Shown here: one piece after another, positions 1-10,148 of the stretch
Layout of the letters: each line of letters begins with the position of its first letter
How positions within the stretch are numbered: the first letter of the stretch is position 1
NCBI RefSeq assembly: GCF_000802425.1
Contig: NZ_JRUD01000002.1
Span: 248,001-312,000, forward strand
DNA from: Pseudomonas flexibilis
GTDB lineage: Bacteria; Pseudomonadota; Gammaproteobacteria; Pseudomonadales; Pseudomonadaceae
DNA length: 64,000 nucleotides
Reading direction: 5' to 3'
The notes under the pieces: model-generated
Database searches by the model: none
The model's input: only the letters and a program-made list of their open reading frames with translations
What the model was told of the DNA's origin: nothing
Made by a program: the position numbers and the translations under genes

Positions 1-1467
1 GCCCTGGGCTGGATCGGCGAGCAGATGCTGCGCCTGCGCATCATGTCGTTTCGTCTCTATGTGGACCGCGAGCCCGACAAACTCAAGGCCAGTCTGATCC
101 GCGCGGACGAGATCGCCAACGATCTCGCCAAGGCGGTGAACGATTACGAGAAGTTGGTGGTCAGCGAGGCAGAGCGCGAGCAGTTCCGCCTGGTGCGCCA
201 GGCCATGCAGGACTACGTGAACATCCACAGGAGCCTCGTGGACGCTTCCGCCCGGGGCGAGCTGGAGCCGATGCGCGCCCTGCTGGGCGGCGACTACAAC
301 CGTCTGTCCATCGAGCTGGGTAAGCAGTTGAACCGGCTCATCGAGATCAAGGGGCAGATTGCCGGCGATTTCGCCCAGAAGGCCCATGAGCAATACGAAC
401 TGGCCGATATCGGCGTGCTGGTGTTCATGGCGCTCGCCGCGCTGCTGACCATCGTGCTGGCCAGCGTGCTGACCCGCAGCATTGTCGCGCCGCTCTCCGA
501 AGCGGTACGCATGGCCGAAGTGGTGGCCAACGGCGACCTTACCCACGCCATTCGTGTGGAAGGCCGGGACGAGCCGGCCCAGCTGCTGGCCGCCCTGGAA
601 CGCATGCAGCAGAACCTGCGGGATACCCTGCAGCGCATCGTGGATTCCTCGAACCAGCTGTCCTCGGCTGCCGAAGAGCTGAATACCGTCACCGAGAACT
701 CCAGCCGCGTGCTGCAGCAGCAGAACCAGGAAATCGAGCAGGCGGCCACCGCGGTCAACGAGATGACCACCGCCGTGGATGAAGTGGCCCGCAACGCCAC
801 GGCTACCTCGGAAGCCTCCCAGGCCTCCGACCGCACCGCGCGGGAAGGTCGCAACCAGGTGGAGCGCACTATCGAATCCATCAACCAGATGACCCGCGAG
901 GCCGGCAGCAGCGCCCAGGAAGTCGACAACCTGGCGGGCCAGGTGCGCAGCATCAGTACCGTGCTGGACGTGATTCGCGCCATCGCCGAACAGACCAACC
1001 TGCTGGCGCTCAACGCCGCCATCGAAGCGGCCCGGGCCGGTGAGGCGGGGCGCGGCTTTGCCGTGGTGGCCGATGAGGTGCGTGCCCTGGCGCATCGTAC
1101 TCAGCAGTCCACCCAGGAAATCGAGCAGATGATCCAGGCGGTGCAGCAGAGCACCGACCAGGCCATGAGCGCGATGCAGACCAGCAACCAGCGCGCGCAG
1201 AGCACGCTGGAAATCGCCCATGCCGCCGGCGAAGCGCTGCGCCAGATCACCGAGTCGATCGGCCATATCACCGAGCGCAACCTGATCATCGCCAGCGCTT
1301 CGGAAGAGCAGGCCCAGGTGGCTCGCGAGGTGGACCACAACCTGGTCAACATCCGCGACCTGGCCATGCAGACCTCCGCCGGCGCCAACCAGACCAGCGC
1401 CGCCAGTCACGAACTGGCGCGTCTGGCGGTGCGCCTGAACGAGCTGGTGACCGGCTTCCGCCTGTAA
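1..1467 (+). CDS. Methyl-accepting chemotaxis protein, 5' end outside window
   Basis: The frame is open from base 1, so the start and the first transmembrane segment lie upstream. What remains is the end of a helical ligand-binding region, a membrane segment (residues about 130-155 of the visible part, [18 protein letters not shown]), a HAMP linker, and the cytoplasmic signalling domain. The hairpin tip shows the conserved [19 protein letters not shown] followed by [12 protein letters not shown]. It would sit in the inner membrane and control CheA through CheW. The ligand cannot be read from this sequence because the sensor half is cut. A strong terminator follows at once. Confidence 0.95.
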   Translation, partial: ALGWIGEQMLRLRIMSFRLYVDREPDKLKASLIRADEIANDLAKAVNDYEKLVVSEAEREQFRLVRQAMQDYVNIHRSLVDASARGELEPMRALLGGDYNRLSIELGKQLNRLIEIKGQIAGDFAQKAHEQYELADIGVLVFMALAALLTIVLASVLTRSIVAPLSEAVRMAEVVANGDLTHAIRVEGRDEPAQLLAALERMQQNLRDTLQRIVDSSNQLSSAAEELNTVTENSSRVLQQQNQEIEQAATAVNEMTTAVDEVARNATATSEASQASDRTAREGRNQVERTIESINQMTREAGSSAQEVDNLAGQVRSISTVLDVIRAIAEQTNLLALNAAIEAARAGEAGRGFAVVADEVRALAHRTQQSTQEIEQMIQAVQQSTDQAMSAMQTSNQRAQSTLEIAHAAGEALRQITESIGHITERNLIIASASEEQAQVAREVDHNLVNIRDLAMQTSAGANQTSAASHELARLAVRLNELVTGFRL

Positions 1468-1474
1468 AGGGATG

Positions 1475-1506
1475 AAGCGGCCAGCCCGGCGTCGGGCTGG
1501 CCGCTT
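1475..1506 (+). terminator. Rho-independent terminator after the chemoreceptor gene
   Basis: A 14-bp perfect stem (AAGCGGCCAGCCCG) with a GCGT loop begins eight bases after the stop codon. The run of T residues after it is short. Confidence 0.75.
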
Positions 1507-1584
1507 TCGTCGGAACGTCTTGCAGGGACCCGCAGGCTGGGCCAGCCTCCCTCAACACCAATGGGTATCCGCGAGGGCCTGGTC

Positions 1585-1845
1585 ATGCAACGTCTGCATT
1601 GCACCTACCGCAACCACACCATCGTCGCCGACGTGATCGAGTACGAGGGCAGCCCGTTGCCCTGGGCGGCCGGCTGCCGCATCACCGCGCCCGACGGGCG
1701 CAGCAGTCGCCGGTTCCCGCTGCCCCACGAACGCGCCTTCCTGTCCGACCGGGACAAGGCCGAACAGGTATCCCTGGCCCACGGCAAGTGGCTGGTCGAC
1801 CAGCATCTCGACCAGAGCCGCGAGCTGTTCGCCTCTGCGGCCTGA
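1585..1845 (+). CDS. Small conserved protein, unknown function
   Basis: An 86-residue cytoplasmic protein with no signal peptide or membrane segment. I chose the ATG at 1585 (MQRLHCTYRNHTIV); an in-frame ATG at 1561 would add eight residues that look less protein-like. The body is mixed charged and aromatic with no motif I recognise. It stands alone between two terminators, so it is a single-gene transcript. Codon use matches its neighbours, which supports real coding. Confidence 0.6.
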   Translation: MQRLHCTYRNHTIVADVIEYEGSPLPWAAGCRITAPDGRSSRRFPLPHERAFLSDRDKAEQVSLAHGKWLVDQHLDQSRELFASAA

Positions 1846-1851
1846 ACGGAA

Positions 1852-1876
1852 ACGGGGCTGCCCTGCGCAGCCCCGT
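1852..1876. terminator. Hairpin between converging genes
   Basis: A 10-bp perfect stem ACGGGGCTGC / GCAGCCCCGT with a 5-base loop lies between the plus-strand small gene and the minus-strand DUF3597 gene. It can serve either strand. Confidence 0.6.
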
Positions 1877-1881
1877 TCGGG

Positions 1882-2322
1882 TCACAGCAGTTCCGGAGGA
1901 ATGGTGCCGCCGTGCTCGGCCAGGCGCTTCATGACCTCCTTGTGCAGCCACATGTTCATCTGCGCCGAGTCCGCCATCTTGTCCGGCGGGCAACCCAGCT
2001 CAGTGGCCAGCTCCTTGCGGGCTTCCAGGCTGCTGTTCAGGCCGAGCAGCTTGAGCAGGTCGACAATCGAGGTGCGCCAGTTCAGCTGCTCCGAATGCGT
2101 GGCGGCCATGCTCTCCAGCTTGGCGGCCACATCGACCTGGCTGACCGGTGCCGCCGTGGCGCCCGGTGCTGCTGTTGGGCTCGGCGGCACCACGCCGGAA
2201 TCGACCGTGGTGCCGCCCGCGGCGGTGGTGGTCCCGGGTGGCGGGGCGCCCGCCGGGCGCTCCGTGGCATGTGCGTCGCGGCCGATGCCGAGTTTTTCCT
2301 TGATCAGATCGAACAGGCCCAT
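1882..2322 (-). CDS. DUF3597 domain protein
   Basis: A 146-residue protein. It opens with a short amphipathic start (MGLFDLIKEKLGIG) and a Pro/Ala/Thr/Gly-rich linker (about residues 20-60). It ends with the conserved block VDVAAKLESMAATHSEQLNW, then SIVDLLKLLGLNSSLEARKE and NMWLHKEVMKRLAEHGG, which I recognise as DUF3597. A GGAGG sits eight bases before the start. The family is associated with LysM-like or BON-type small proteins in pseudomonads, but no biochemical role is established that I know of. Confidence 0.8.
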   Translation of the reverse strand: MGLFDLIKEKLGIGRDAHATERPAGAPPPGTTTAAGGTTVDSGVVPPSPTAAPGATAAPVSQVDVAAKLESMAATHSEQLNWRTSIVDLLKLLGLNSSLEARKELATELGCPPDKMADSAQMNMWLHKEVMKRLAEHGGTIPPELL

Positions 2323-2416
2323 GGGTGGATCCTCCGCTGGTGGTGGTTCTGATGCGACCGCGGATTCGGGCGGGCATTCACTGGTCGGCGGGCTGATCGA
2401 TAGAGGGTGGCGCGGC

Positions 2417-2785
2417 TCAGGCTTCGTTGAGCCAGTCTTCGGCTTGCGGTTCCTGGTCGGTGCGAAAGGCGCGAACCTGCAGGCCGGGGATCAGCGCGCC
2501 CTCCACCTCGCTGGCGTGGCGCAGCCAGGCGGTGTCGGTCAGCACGGCGCAGCGCTCGAAGCGCTGGATCAGCCGGAACAGTTGCGGCAGGCGCGCCAGC
2601 TCGACGGCGAAGGCGCCGAGGGTCGGCAGATCGAAGGCTTCCAGGCGGTAGAGCAAACGGCCCTTGTGCAGGCCGGTGGAGGCATTGAGCAGATGGTCGA
2701 GCAACTGGGCCATGGCGTCGCTGTCGAGCTTGCCGTGGATCTCCAGGTCGACGCGGTTCTCACCGCTGCGCTTGACCGTGAACAT
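2417..2785 (-). CDS. SpoIIAA-like (STAS-type) protein
   Basis: 122 residues, soluble. The pattern of a short N-terminal strand (MFTVKRSGENRVDLEIHGKL), a helix, then LLYRLEAFDLPTLGAFAVEL fits the SpoIIAA-like family found across pseudomonads. A GAGGA element lies upstream of the start. The family fold resembles anti-sigma-factor antagonists, but I see no anti-sigma partner here and do not infer a regulatory role. It is read in the same direction as the DUF3597 gene with a 95-bp gap. Confidence 0.7.
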   Translation of the reverse strand: MFTVKRSGENRVDLEIHGKLDSDAMAQLLDHLLNASTGLHKGRLLYRLEAFDLPTLGAFAVELARLPQLFRLIQRFERCAVLTDTAWLRHASEVEGALIPGLQVRAFRTDQEPQAEDWLNEA

Positions 2786-2872
2786 GACGTGTTCCTCACC
2801 TGCGGGTTGCTACAGGCAGGCTAGTTCACCGTTGGCGGGCTGTCGGGCGAGGACCCGGCAGCCCGGGGCTGT

Positions 2873-3499
2873 TCAGCGCAAGCGCATTTCCTTGCCGCTC
2901 TTGGCACCGGCCGGGGGGGCCATCTCGGTGGGGGCGGGAATATCGATATGGCGGGTCGCCGGCAGGCGCTTGAGGCGATTCAGCACCGAGACCACCGAGT
3001 CCAGCGAGCGCAGGGTGTTGATCTCCACGTGGGGATTCTCCACCGGCCGACGGGTATGGATCTGGTACTGGCGCCACCAGACCACGGTCTTGCCGGCCTG
3101 CGCGGGCAGGTCCAGGGTCAGGATGCGCGTCATCTCCGCATAGGGGATGAACCTATCGACGCGGGAGGCGACCTCGGCGGGCAGGTGCAGGCCGTCCTCG
3201 TCGAAGAAGGCGTCGAGTTCCGCGCGGGGTTCGACGCGCCGCTTGGCGGGCATCAGGGCCAGCACCCCTGCCAGCACCCCCAGCGCCAGACAGGCAATGC
3301 CGGCTTCGGGCTGGCCGAGCAGAAACGCCGGCACGCTCAGCAGCAACAAGGGGAACCACAGCCATTTCCAGAAACGCTTGTAGACATTCGGCGAGTCGCT
3401 CGGGGTCGGCAGGTCCGCAGGATTGCGGGAAAAGCTGTCGATCGTCTCGGGGAAGATCTTGATGATGGTTTTCGGGACGGTGTCTGCGGGGGTCGTCAT
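2873..3499 (-). CDS. Membrane protein of unknown function
   Basis: 208 residues. Two adjacent hydrophobic segments at about residues 45-90 (WLWFPLLLLSVPAFLLG and ACLALGVLAGVLALMP) form a membrane hairpin. The N-terminal 45 residues and the C-terminal 115 residues would lie on the same side. The C-terminal part has the look of a PH-like or DUF-type beta domain (WWRQYQIHTRRPVENPHVEI). I do not recognise the family. It stands alone on the minus strand. Confidence 0.65.
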   Translation of the reverse strand: MTTPADTVPKTIIKIFPETIDSFSRNPADLPTPSDSPNVYKRFWKWLWFPLLLLSVPAFLLGQPEAGIACLALGVLAGVLALMPAKRRVEPRAELDAFFDEDGLHLPAEVASRVDRFIPYAEMTRILTLDLPAQAGKTVVWWRQYQIHTRRPVENPHVEINTLRSLDSVVSVLNRLKRLPATRHIDIPAPTEMAPPAGAKSGKEMRLR

Positions 3500-3816
3500 G
3501 CGTCGTTATCCTTGAATATCCGAGGCGTCGACCTTGCAAAAGGGGCCGCCATCGGTCCTGGCCCGGCATTGCCGGGGTCCGCCCACAGCCCGGACGGCCG
3601 ACAAAGGGCAGCGACACGCGCGCCTGATTGATCCGTCAACGGGTAATGGCTATGTGGCAGCAAGCGAGAGTACAGGGTTGCCGAATCGGCGCAAAGACCC
3701 GCTTTTCAGAAAAAGCGCGACGTTGATGCCGCGTTGGCGGGGCGTTGCGCCACAGGGGGTTCCGGCTACGAAAGATGCTCTGAAAATGGGGCGCAGACGC
3801 GCCCCGGAACTCGGAT
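3500..3816. other. 317-bp intergenic stretch, no gene seen
   Basis: Between napC and the membrane protein gene, both on the minus strand. Open frames here are overlap shadows. I see no RNA gene, clear hairpin or regulator site. It should carry the promoter for the downstream membrane protein gene. Confidence 0.5.
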
Positions 3817-4434
3817 TCAGCGGGTCGAGACGGGGTGCAGCACGTCTGCGGGCAGCGCGCCGGGAAGCGTATCGCCAAACCCCTGGTCGATGGCTGGCAG
3901 CTTGTGGGCAATGCCCTTGTGACAGTCGATACAGGTCTGACCCTCGGCGAAGCCCTTCTGGTGTGCGTTCGAGGAACGGCCGGCCTGTTCGGCATAGTCG
4001 AAATAGCTGAAGTCGTGGCAGTTGCGGCATTCCTGCGAATCGTTGCGCTTCATGCGCGCCCATTCACGCTGTGCCATGACCGCGCGCTTGGCCTCGAACT
4101 TTTCCGGGGTGTCGATGCTGCCCAGCATCTTGTGCAGCAGTTCGTTGGAGGCATAGAACTTGCGCACCATCTTCGGCCACCACTCCTTGGGCACGTGGCA
4201 GTCCGAGCAGACCGCGCGCACCCCGGTGCGGTTGTTGTAGTGAATGGTGTTGCGGTATTCCTGGTACACGTTCACTTCCATCTCGTGGCAGGAGATGCAG
4301 AACGTCTCGGTGTTGGTCCATTCCATGGCGGTGTTGAAGCCACCCCAGAAAATGATGCCCAGCACGAAGGCCAGGCCGACGGCGCTGAATACCAGCCCGA
4401 TCGCCCAGGCCCACACTTTCTTGATCTTGTTCAT
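3817..4434 (-). CDS. napC: NapC, tetrahaem quinol dehydrogenase
   Basis: 205 residues with one N-terminal transmembrane anchor (residues 9-31) and a periplasmic domain carrying four CXXCH haem sites: CISCH, CSDCH, CRNCH and CIDCH. It oxidises quinol in the inner membrane and passes electrons to NapB and then NapA. The length fits the NapC/NirT family. It is the last gene of the nap operon, nine bases after napB. The operon also encodes NapGH, so two routes for quinol electrons exist. Confidence 0.96.
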   Translation of the reverse strand: MNKIKKVWAWAIGLVFSAVGLAFVLGIIFWGGFNTAMEWTNTETFCISCHEMEVNVYQEYRNTIHYNNRTGVRAVCSDCHVPKEWWPKMVRKFYASNELLHKMLGSIDTPEKFEAKRAVMAQREWARMKRNDSQECRNCHDFSYFDYAEQAGRSSNAHQKGFAEGQTCIDCHKGIAHKLPAIDQGFGDTLPGALPADVLHPVSTR

Positions 4435-4443
4435 GACGAGTCC

Positions 4444-4884
4444 TTACAGGCCCGGGGCCGGGCTGAATACGTTGTCCACCAGCTGCTTGGCATCGGTCTG
4501 CGGCACGTGGCACTGCAGGCAGAAGTAGCGGCGTGGGCTGACGCTCGAAAGCTCCTGGCCTTCGCGGTCGCGAAAGTGGGTCAGAGACACCTTGGTGGCG
4601 CCAGTGGCCTGAGCGCGGCTCCAGGAGTGGCAGTCCATGCACTTGTTGTAATTGAGGGTCACCTGGTAGTTGGTCACGCTATGCGGGACCAGCGGCGGCT
4701 GCTGCACGAAATCACGTGGCAGCAGGCCGCCGGCGTCACGGATCTCGCGGTAGTTCTCGGCCGGATGTTCCGCGCCGCCGACAGCGGTTTCGCGCAGGCT
4801 CTTCACGCCCTCGGCGCTGGCCGAGAACGGGAGGGCCAGCACGAGCGCAGCGATGCCCACGGCTTTCTGGATGGCAGTTTTCAT
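4444..4884 (-). CDS. napB: NapB, dihaem cytochrome subunit of periplasmic nitrate reductase
   Basis: 146 residues: signal peptide of about 24 residues (ending FSASA), then two haem c sites, CMDCH at 82-86 and CLQCH at 122-126. It is the electron-transfer subunit that docks on NapA in the periplasm. The start at 4884 is set by an ATGA overlap with napH; a longer open frame upstream is a shadow of napH. Confidence 0.96.
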   Translation of the reverse strand: MKTAIQKAVGIAALVLALPFSASAEGVKSLRETAVGGAEHPAENYREIRDAGGLLPRDFVQQPPLVPHSVTNYQVTLNYNKCMDCHSWSRAQATGATKVSLTHFRDREGQELSSVSPRRYFCLQCHVPQTDAKQLVDNVFSPAPGL

Positions 4885-5789
4885 GATTCGCTCCTGTTGA
4901 AACGCGTCGTCAGGCGGAACACATCCTGGCTGCACACATCGACACAACGGCCGCAGGTGGTGCAGTCGGAAGAAAGAATGAGGGGATGGTCTTGTCCGGC
5001 CGCCTTGAGGGCGGGACGGATGACCTGGGGTTCGGGGCAGACCTTGAAGCAATCCATGCAGTCGTCGCAGGCCCGGCGGCGGGGCGCCGCCACGCGCAGC
5101 AGGGCGAACTTGCCCAGCAGCCCGTAGAACGCACCGACCGGGCAGACGTGGCCACACCAGCCACGTGCGGCAAACAGCAGGTCGTAGAGAAACACGGCGG
5201 CCACCACGCCCCAGGCCGCGCCGGCGCCGAAGATCAGCGCGCGGTGCAGCATGGAAATGGGGTTCACCCATTCCCAGGCGATGCCGCCGGTAATCAACGA
5301 CACCAGCAGAGTGGCCAGTAGCAGCCAGCGCCGCAGGCTTTCCGGCGGTGTTGGCGAGGTCTTGATCTTCAGCGTGCGACGCAGCCAGCCGGCGGCGTCG
5401 GTTACCGGGTTGATCGGGCAGAACCAGGCGCAATACAGACGCCCGCCGATCAGCCCGTAGAACAGCAGCACGATCAGCGCGCCGGTGAGCGCCGCCGTCT
5501 CCGGCAGATGCCCGGCCAGCAGGCCTTGCAGCAGCATGTAGGGATCGGTCAGCGGCAGGGTGTCGAGCGTGACGCTCGACGCCAGGTTGCCCTTGACCGG
5601 CCACCAGGCCTGTTCCAGACGGCCATTGCGGGCCAGCCACAGGCTGATCGGACCGATCAGGAACAACCCCAGGAAACCCAGCTGCGAAGCGCGGCGCAAC
5701 AGCAGGAAGCGGTTGGCGCCGAGCCAGCCCTTGGTTTCCCGGGCGGCGGCGGTCGGCTTGCGCCCGGCTACGCTCCTGGGCGAACTCAT
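4881..5789 (-). CDS. napH: NapH, membrane ferredoxin-type quinol dehydrogenase
   Basis: 302 residues with a cytoplasmic N-terminus, four or more hydrophobic helices, the CxxxCP motif (CAWFCPINP) in a loop, and two C-terminal [4Fe-4S] motifs, [12 protein letters not shown] and [11 protein letters not shown]. NapH pairs with NapG to move electrons from quinol to the periplasm. Both flanking junctions overlap by four bases, so napG, napH and napB are translationally coupled. Confidence 0.95.
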   Translation of the reverse strand: MSSPRSVAGRKPTAAARETKGWLGANRFLLLRRASQLGFLGLFLIGPISLWLARNGRLEQAWWPVKGNLASSVTLDTLPLTDPYMLLQGLLAGHLPETAALTGALIVLLFYGLIGGRLYCAWFCPINPVTDAAGWLRRTLKIKTSPTPPESLRRWLLLATLLVSLITGGIAWEWVNPISMLHRALIFGAGAAWGVVAAVFLYDLLFAARGWCGHVCPVGAFYGLLGKFALLRVAAPRRRACDDCMDCFKVCPEPQVIRPALKAAGQDHPLILSSDCTTCGRCVDVCSQDVFRLTTRFNRSES

Positions 5790-6550
5790 GGCGCTTCTCC
5801 CGTATCGAGCCCGCGTACCGGCAACTGGATCTGGTCACCGATCAGCGAACCGCCGGCCTTGTCCTTCTCCTCCCAGCCCTTGCGGTAATGGTCGGCGGCC
5901 TTGGCCTGGGCCAGCGGGCGCGGCAGCACCTTGATGGCCGAGGCGTCGGGCAGCACACAGGCCTGCTCGCACTTGCCGCAGCCGGTGCAATGCTCCGAAT
6001 GCACGGTGGGCAACAGCAGCGCGTGGCGGTCCGAACGCGGGTTGTGGTAGCGCTCCAGGGTGATGGCCTCGTCGATCACCGGGCAGACCCGGTAACAGAC
6101 GTCGCAACGCAGCCCCAGGTAGTTGAGGCATTGCTCCTGATCGATCAGCACCGCCAGGCCCATGCGCGCCTCGTTGATATCGGTGAGCGCATGATCCAGT
6201 GCGCCCGTCGGGCAGGCCGGCACGCAGGGAATGTCCTCGCACATCTCGCAGGGCACGTCACGGGCGGTGAAGAACGGCGTGCCGGTGGGCACGGGTTCGC
6301 CGAGCGTGGCGAGCTTGAGCGTGTCGTAGGGACAGGCGCGCACGCACAGGCCGCAGCGCACGCAGGCGGCGAGGAAGTCCTCCTCCGCCAGCGCGCCCGG
6401 CGGACGCAGCGCGGTCGGCGCCAGGGCGTTGGCCTGGTTGCCGTACAGTCCTACGCCCAACCCCAGCACACAGGCGCCACCGATCGCTGCGGCGGACTGC
6501 TGCAGGAAACGGCGACGGCTGTTGGCGGGCATGTCTGGTTTGTCGGTCAT
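5786..6550 (-). CDS. napG: NapG, periplasmic polyferredoxin
   Basis: 254 residues. A twin-arginine signal (SRRRFLQQ at about 11-18, then a hydrophobic run) precedes four [4Fe-4S] clusters, with cysteine groups at [35 protein letters not shown] and [11 protein letters not shown]. It accepts electrons from NapH and delivers them toward NapB/NapA. Twin-arginine export fits a cofactor-loaded protein. Confidence 0.95.
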   Translation of the reverse strand: MTDKPDMPANSRRRFLQQSAAAIGGACVLGLGVGLYGNQANALAPTALRPPGALAEEDFLAACVRCGLCVRACPYDTLKLATLGEPVPTGTPFFTARDVPCEMCEDIPCVPACPTGALDHALTDINEARMGLAVLIDQEQCLNYLGLRCDVCYRVCPVIDEAITLERYHNPRSDRHALLLPTVHSEHCTGCGKCEQACVLPDASAIKVLPRPLAQAKAADHYRKGWEEKDKAGGSLIGDQIQLPVRGLDTGEAP

Positions 6551-6594
6551 GACAGCGACTCGGGGTCCGGGGGCGCCGTGGCGCCCCGTTCACC

Positions 6595-9126
6595 TCAGGC
6601 CTTGAGCACCTTGACGGCGCATTTCTTGAAGTCCGTTTCCTTCGAGAGCGGGCAGGTGGCGTCCAGCAGCAGCTTGTTCACCAGCCGGCCCTCATCGAAG
6701 AACGGCATGTACACCAGGCCGCGCGGCGGCTTGTTGCGGCCACGGGTTTCCACGCTGGCCACCACCTCGCCGCGCCGCGATACGATGCGTGCCTGCATGC
6801 CGCGCTGCAGGCCACGGGCCTTGGCGTCGTCCGGGTGGATGTAGAGCACCGCCTCGGGCGCCGCCTTGTGCAGCTCGGGTACGCGGCGGGTCATGGAGCC
6901 GGTGTGCCAGTGCTCGAGGATGCGGCCGGTGGACAGCCACAGGTCGAACTCGGCGTCCGGCGATTCATGCGGCGGCTGGTAGGGCAGGGCGAAGATGTTC
7001 GCCTTGCCGTCCTTGTGGCCGTAGAAGCGCACGCCTTCGCCGGCGGGCACGTACACGTCGTAGCCTTCGCGGAAGCGCCACAGGGTTTCCTTGCCATCCA
7101 CCACCGGCCAGCGCAGGCCGCGGGCGCGGTGGTAGACGTCGAAGTCCGCCAGGTCGTGGGCATGGCCGCGACCGAACTGGGCGTATTCCTCGAACAGACC
7201 CTTCTGCACGTAGAAGCCGAAGTGCTTCGACTCGTCGTTCATGTAGTCCTTGATGGCGTGTTCGTTGACGCGCTTGAGGTCCTTGAGGTCGAAGCGGGTG
7301 GTCATCTTGTTGGCGAACAGGATGTCGTACAGGGTCTTGCCCCGGTGCTCCGGCTGCTTGGCCAGCAGCTCTTCAGGCCAGACTTCCTCCACCTTGAAGC
7401 GCTTGGCGAATTCCAGGTACTGCCACAGGTCCGAGCGCGACTCGCCCGGCGCCTTGACCTGCTGGCGCCAGAACTGGGTGCGGCGCTCGGCGTTGCCGTA
7501 GGCGCCTTCCTTCTCCACCCACATGGCGGTGGGCAGGATCAGGTCGGCGGACAGCGCCGACACGGTCGGGTAGGGGTCGGACACCACCACGAAGGCTTCC
7601 GGGTTGCGCCAGCCCGGCAGGATTTCGTGGTTGATGTTCGGACCGGCCTGCATGTTGTTGGTGGTCGAGGTCCAGTAGCACTTCAGCGTGCCGTCCTTGA
7701 GTGCACGGCTCTGCGCCACGGCGTGCAGGCCGACCTTGGCCGGGATGGTGCCTTCGGGCAGGTCCCACAGCTTCTCGGTCAGCGCGCGGTGCGCCGGGTT
7801 GGTGACCACCATGTCCGCCGGCAGGCGGTGGGCGAAGGTGCCCACCTCGCGGGCGGTGCCGCACGCCGACGGCTGGCCGGTGAGCGAGAACGGCCCGTTG
7901 CCCGGCTCGGAGATCTTCCCGAGCAGCAGGTGCACGTTGTAGATCATGTTGTTCACCCAGGTGCCCCGGGTGTGCTGGTTGAAGCCCATGGTCCAGAACG
8001 AGACGACCTTCTTGTCCGGGTCGGCGTACAGCTCGGCCATGCGCTTGAGCTTGTCGGCCGGCACCTTGGACAGCTTGGCGGTGTACTCCAGGGTGTAGGG
8101 TTCGACGAACTTGGCGAACTCCTCGAAGGAGATCGGCGTGTGGGCGTTCGGGTCGCCCTTGCCGTTGTAGCCGTTCTGGGTGGCGGCCTGTTCGCGCGGG
8201 TCGTTGGCGCGCAGGCCGTAGCCGATGTCGGTGACGCCCTGGCGGAAGTTCACGTGCTTCGCCACGAACGCCTGGTTCACCTTGTCGTTCTGGATGATGT
8301 AGTTGCAGATGTAGTTGAGGATGGCCAGGTCGGTCTGCGGCTCGAAGACCATGCCGTTGTCGGCCAGCTCGAAGCTGCGGTGCTCGAAGGTGGAGAGCAC
8401 GTGCACTTCGCAGGGCTTGTGGGTCAGGCGGCGGTCGGTGATGCGGCTCCAGAGCACCGGGTGCATCTCGGCCATGTTCGAGCCCCAGAGCACGAAGGCG
8501 TCGGCCTGCTCGATGTCGTCATAGCAGCCCATCGGCTCGTCGATGCCGAAGGTGCGCATGAAGCCGACCACCGCTGAGGCCATGCAGTGGCGGGCGTTGG
8601 GGTCGATGTTGTTGGTGCGCAGGCCGGCCTTGTGCAGCTTGGAGGCCGCGTAGCCTTCCCAGATGGTCCACTGGCCGGAACCGAACATGGCCACCGAGTC
8701 CGGGCCGTGCTGCTTGATGGCTGCCTTCCACTTGGCCGCCATGGTGTCCAGCGCTTCCTCCCAGCTCACCGGGGTGAACTCGCCGTCCTTGTCGTACACG
8801 CCGTTCTTCTTGCGCAGCAGCGGCGTCTGCACGCGGTCGGCGCCGTACATGATCTTGGACAGGAAGTAGCCCTTGATGCAGTTCAGGCCACGGTTGACCG
8901 GCGCATCCGGGTCGCCCTGGGTGGCCACCACCTTGTCGTTCTGCACGCCGACCAGCACCGAGCAGCCGGTGCCGCAGAAGCGGCAGGGCGCCTTGTCCCA
9001 GCGCACGGCGTTGCGCGTACCGGCCTGTTCGGCGGACAGCACCGTGGTGGGCACGGCCATCCCTGCGGTTGCGGCAGCGGCGGCGACAGCATTGGCCTTG
9101 ATGAAATCGCGTCTGTTCAATGACAT
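6595..9126 (-). CDS. napA: NapA, catalytic subunit of periplasmic nitrate reductase
   Basis: 843 residues. Twin-arginine signal [10 protein letters not shown] at 4-13, one [4Fe-4S] cluster with C48, C51, C55 and C83, and the molybdenum-ligand cysteine C181 in the motif NARHCMAS. It binds bis-MGD and reduces nitrate to nitrite in the periplasm. The whole molybdopterin oxidoreductase length is present with no break. The start overlaps the end of napD by ten bases. The role may be redox balancing or the first step of denitrification; no nir, nor or nos gene is in this window. Confidence 0.98.
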   Translation of the reverse strand: MSLNRRDFIKANAVAAAAATAGMAVPTTVLSAEQAGTRNAVRWDKAPCRFCGTGCSVLVGVQNDKVVATQGDPDAPVNRGLNCIKGYFLSKIMYGADRVQTPLLRKKNGVYDKDGEFTPVSWEEALDTMAAKWKAAIKQHGPDSVAMFGSGQWTIWEGYAASKLHKAGLRTNNIDPNARHCMASAVVGFMRTFGIDEPMGCYDDIEQADAFVLWGSNMAEMHPVLWSRITDRRLTHKPCEVHVLSTFEHRSFELADNGMVFEPQTDLAILNYICNYIIQNDKVNQAFVAKHVNFRQGVTDIGYGLRANDPREQAATQNGYNGKGDPNAHTPISFEEFAKFVEPYTLEYTAKLSKVPADKLKRMAELYADPDKKVVSFWTMGFNQHTRGTWVNNMIYNVHLLLGKISEPGNGPFSLTGQPSACGTAREVGTFAHRLPADMVVTNPAHRALTEKLWDLPEGTIPAKVGLHAVAQSRALKDGTLKCYWTSTTNNMQAGPNINHEILPGWRNPEAFVVVSDPYPTVSALSADLILPTAMWVEKEGAYGNAERRTQFWRQQVKAPGESRSDLWQYLEFAKRFKVEEVWPEELLAKQPEHRGKTLYDILFANKMTTRFDLKDLKRVNEHAIKDYMNDESKHFGFYVQKGLFEEYAQFGRGHAHDLADFDVYHRARGLRWPVVDGKETLWRFREGYDVYVPAGEGVRFYGHKDGKANIFALPYQPPHESPDAEFDLWLSTGRILEHWHTGSMTRRVPELHKAAPEAVLYIHPDDAKARGLQRGMQARIVSRRGEVVASVETRGRNKPPRGLVYMPFFDEGRLVNKLLLDATCPLSKETDFKKCAVKVLKA

Positions 9127-9416
9127 GGTTGGACTCCCGTTGCCGGTTGCAGGGTTGTTAGCGCCGGATCGAACGCCTCGGCGTGTTCCCCGTTGAATTC
9201 GTAAGCCAGGGTTGCGGACAGCACTTGCGGCACCTTGTGGGCCGCGATGATCGAGTCGGCGACGGAGTAGTCCGCGCCGTCCTCCACCGTGACGATCATG
9301 CGTCCGGCGTCGAAATCCTCGGCGTGCACCTGCACGCCGGGAATCTGTTCAAGGCCGGCGCGGGCGGTGGGGATCTGCTCGGGCATGACCCGCAGCACCA
9401 GGCTCACGATTCTCAT
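9117..9416 (-). CDS. napD: NapD, NapA-specific chaperone
   Basis: 99 residues ([20 protein letters not shown] at the start). NapD proteins bind the twin-arginine signal of NapA and delay export until the cofactor is in place. The family's ferredoxin-like pattern is visible in the IVTVEDG and [20 protein letters not shown] region. The start at 9416 is fixed by an ATGA overlap with the napF stop; the longer frame upstream is a napF shadow. Confidence 0.93.
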   Translation of the reverse strand: MRIVSLVLRVMPEQIPTARAGLEQIPGVQVHAEDFDAGRMIVTVEDGADYSVADSIIAAHKVPQVLSATLAYEFNGEHAEAFDPALTTLQPATGVQPCH

Positions 9417-9898
9417 GCGGCCTCCTTCTTCGATTGGGTGGTGATGGCGTCGACCGGGCAGGTCGCGATGCACTGCCCGCAGCCGTTGCAGCGGTCGGTG
9501 TCCAGCTCGGGTCGGGCAATGCCGCCCAGGCGGGGCCGGAAACGGATCGCGTCGGCCTCGCAGCGTTCGGCACACAGCCGGCACTCCACCCCCCGTTGGG
9601 TCAGGCAGGCCGGGTCGATATGAGCGCGCCAGATAAAGGGCTCGCGGGCGTCGTCGCCCAGCGCACCGCGCGTGCAGGCCTGAACGCAGTCGCCGCAAAG
9701 GGTGCAGCCGGTAGTGGAAAAATCGATGACGGGAAACCCGCCGCTGCCCGCCTTGAGTATCCCGGGGCCACAGGCGCGGATGCAGGCGTCACAGCGGTCG
9801 CAGCGCTCTGAGAACAGCGACTCGGCCACGGCCCAGGGCGGTCGCGCGCCGGGTACGGAAAGACCGGCGGAAAAGAAACGACGCTTCGATGCGTCCAT
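9413..9898 (-). CDS. napF: NapF, cytoplasmic iron-sulfur protein of the nap operon
   Basis: 161 residues with cysteine groups CDRCDACIRACG, CTLCGDCVQAC, CRLCAERC and CNGCGQCIATCP, enough for three or four [4Fe-4S] clusters. NapF is thought to help load the iron-sulfur cluster of NapA in the cytoplasm. It is the first gene of the operon. No small napE gene was found in the 250 bp upstream. Confidence 0.93.
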   Translation of the reverse strand: MDASKRRFFSAGLSVPGARPPWAVAESLFSERCDRCDACIRACGPGILKAGSGGFPVIDFSTTGCTLCGDCVQACTRGALGDDAREPFIWRAHIDPACLTQRGVECRLCAERCEADAIRFRPRLGGIARPELDTDRCNGCGQCIATCPVDAITTQSKKEAA

Positions 9899-9952
9899 AC
9901 GGCTAATCCTCGTTGATAATGTGGATTAAGCCGTTTGTCGCATTTTCGGAAA

Positions 9953-9966
9953 CTGACCCAGGTCAA
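9953..9966 (-). promoter_or_regulatory. Anr/FNR-like site upstream of napF
   Basis: Read toward napF the site is TTGACCTGGGTCAG: half-sites TTGAC and GTCA(G) with the four-base spacer of the FNR/Anr/Dnr consensus. It lies 55 bp before the napF start codon, a workable activator position. Oxygen-responsive control of nap is expected from the family; the match itself is direct, its use is inferred. Confidence 0.55.
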
Positions 9967-10148
9967 TGATCGCCGCGTCATTTCGGCGCATTGGCTGATA
10001 TCGATGCGTGCCTGAGAGGCGCTCGCATCGCCGCGCGTCGTCCACGCCGGCGGGGGTGGTTGGCGGCGGCCTGGCCGAGTTCTAGAATGCGCGCCTTCCC
10101 TCCCGCTCCTGTTGGCGTTCCGTCCTCCGACGCCTGGTTTTCCTCTCC

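Noticed and set aside
9913-9926. TTGATAATGTGGAT near napF as a second Anr site
   Set aside because: Only the left half-site matches and it lies too close to the start codon for an activator.
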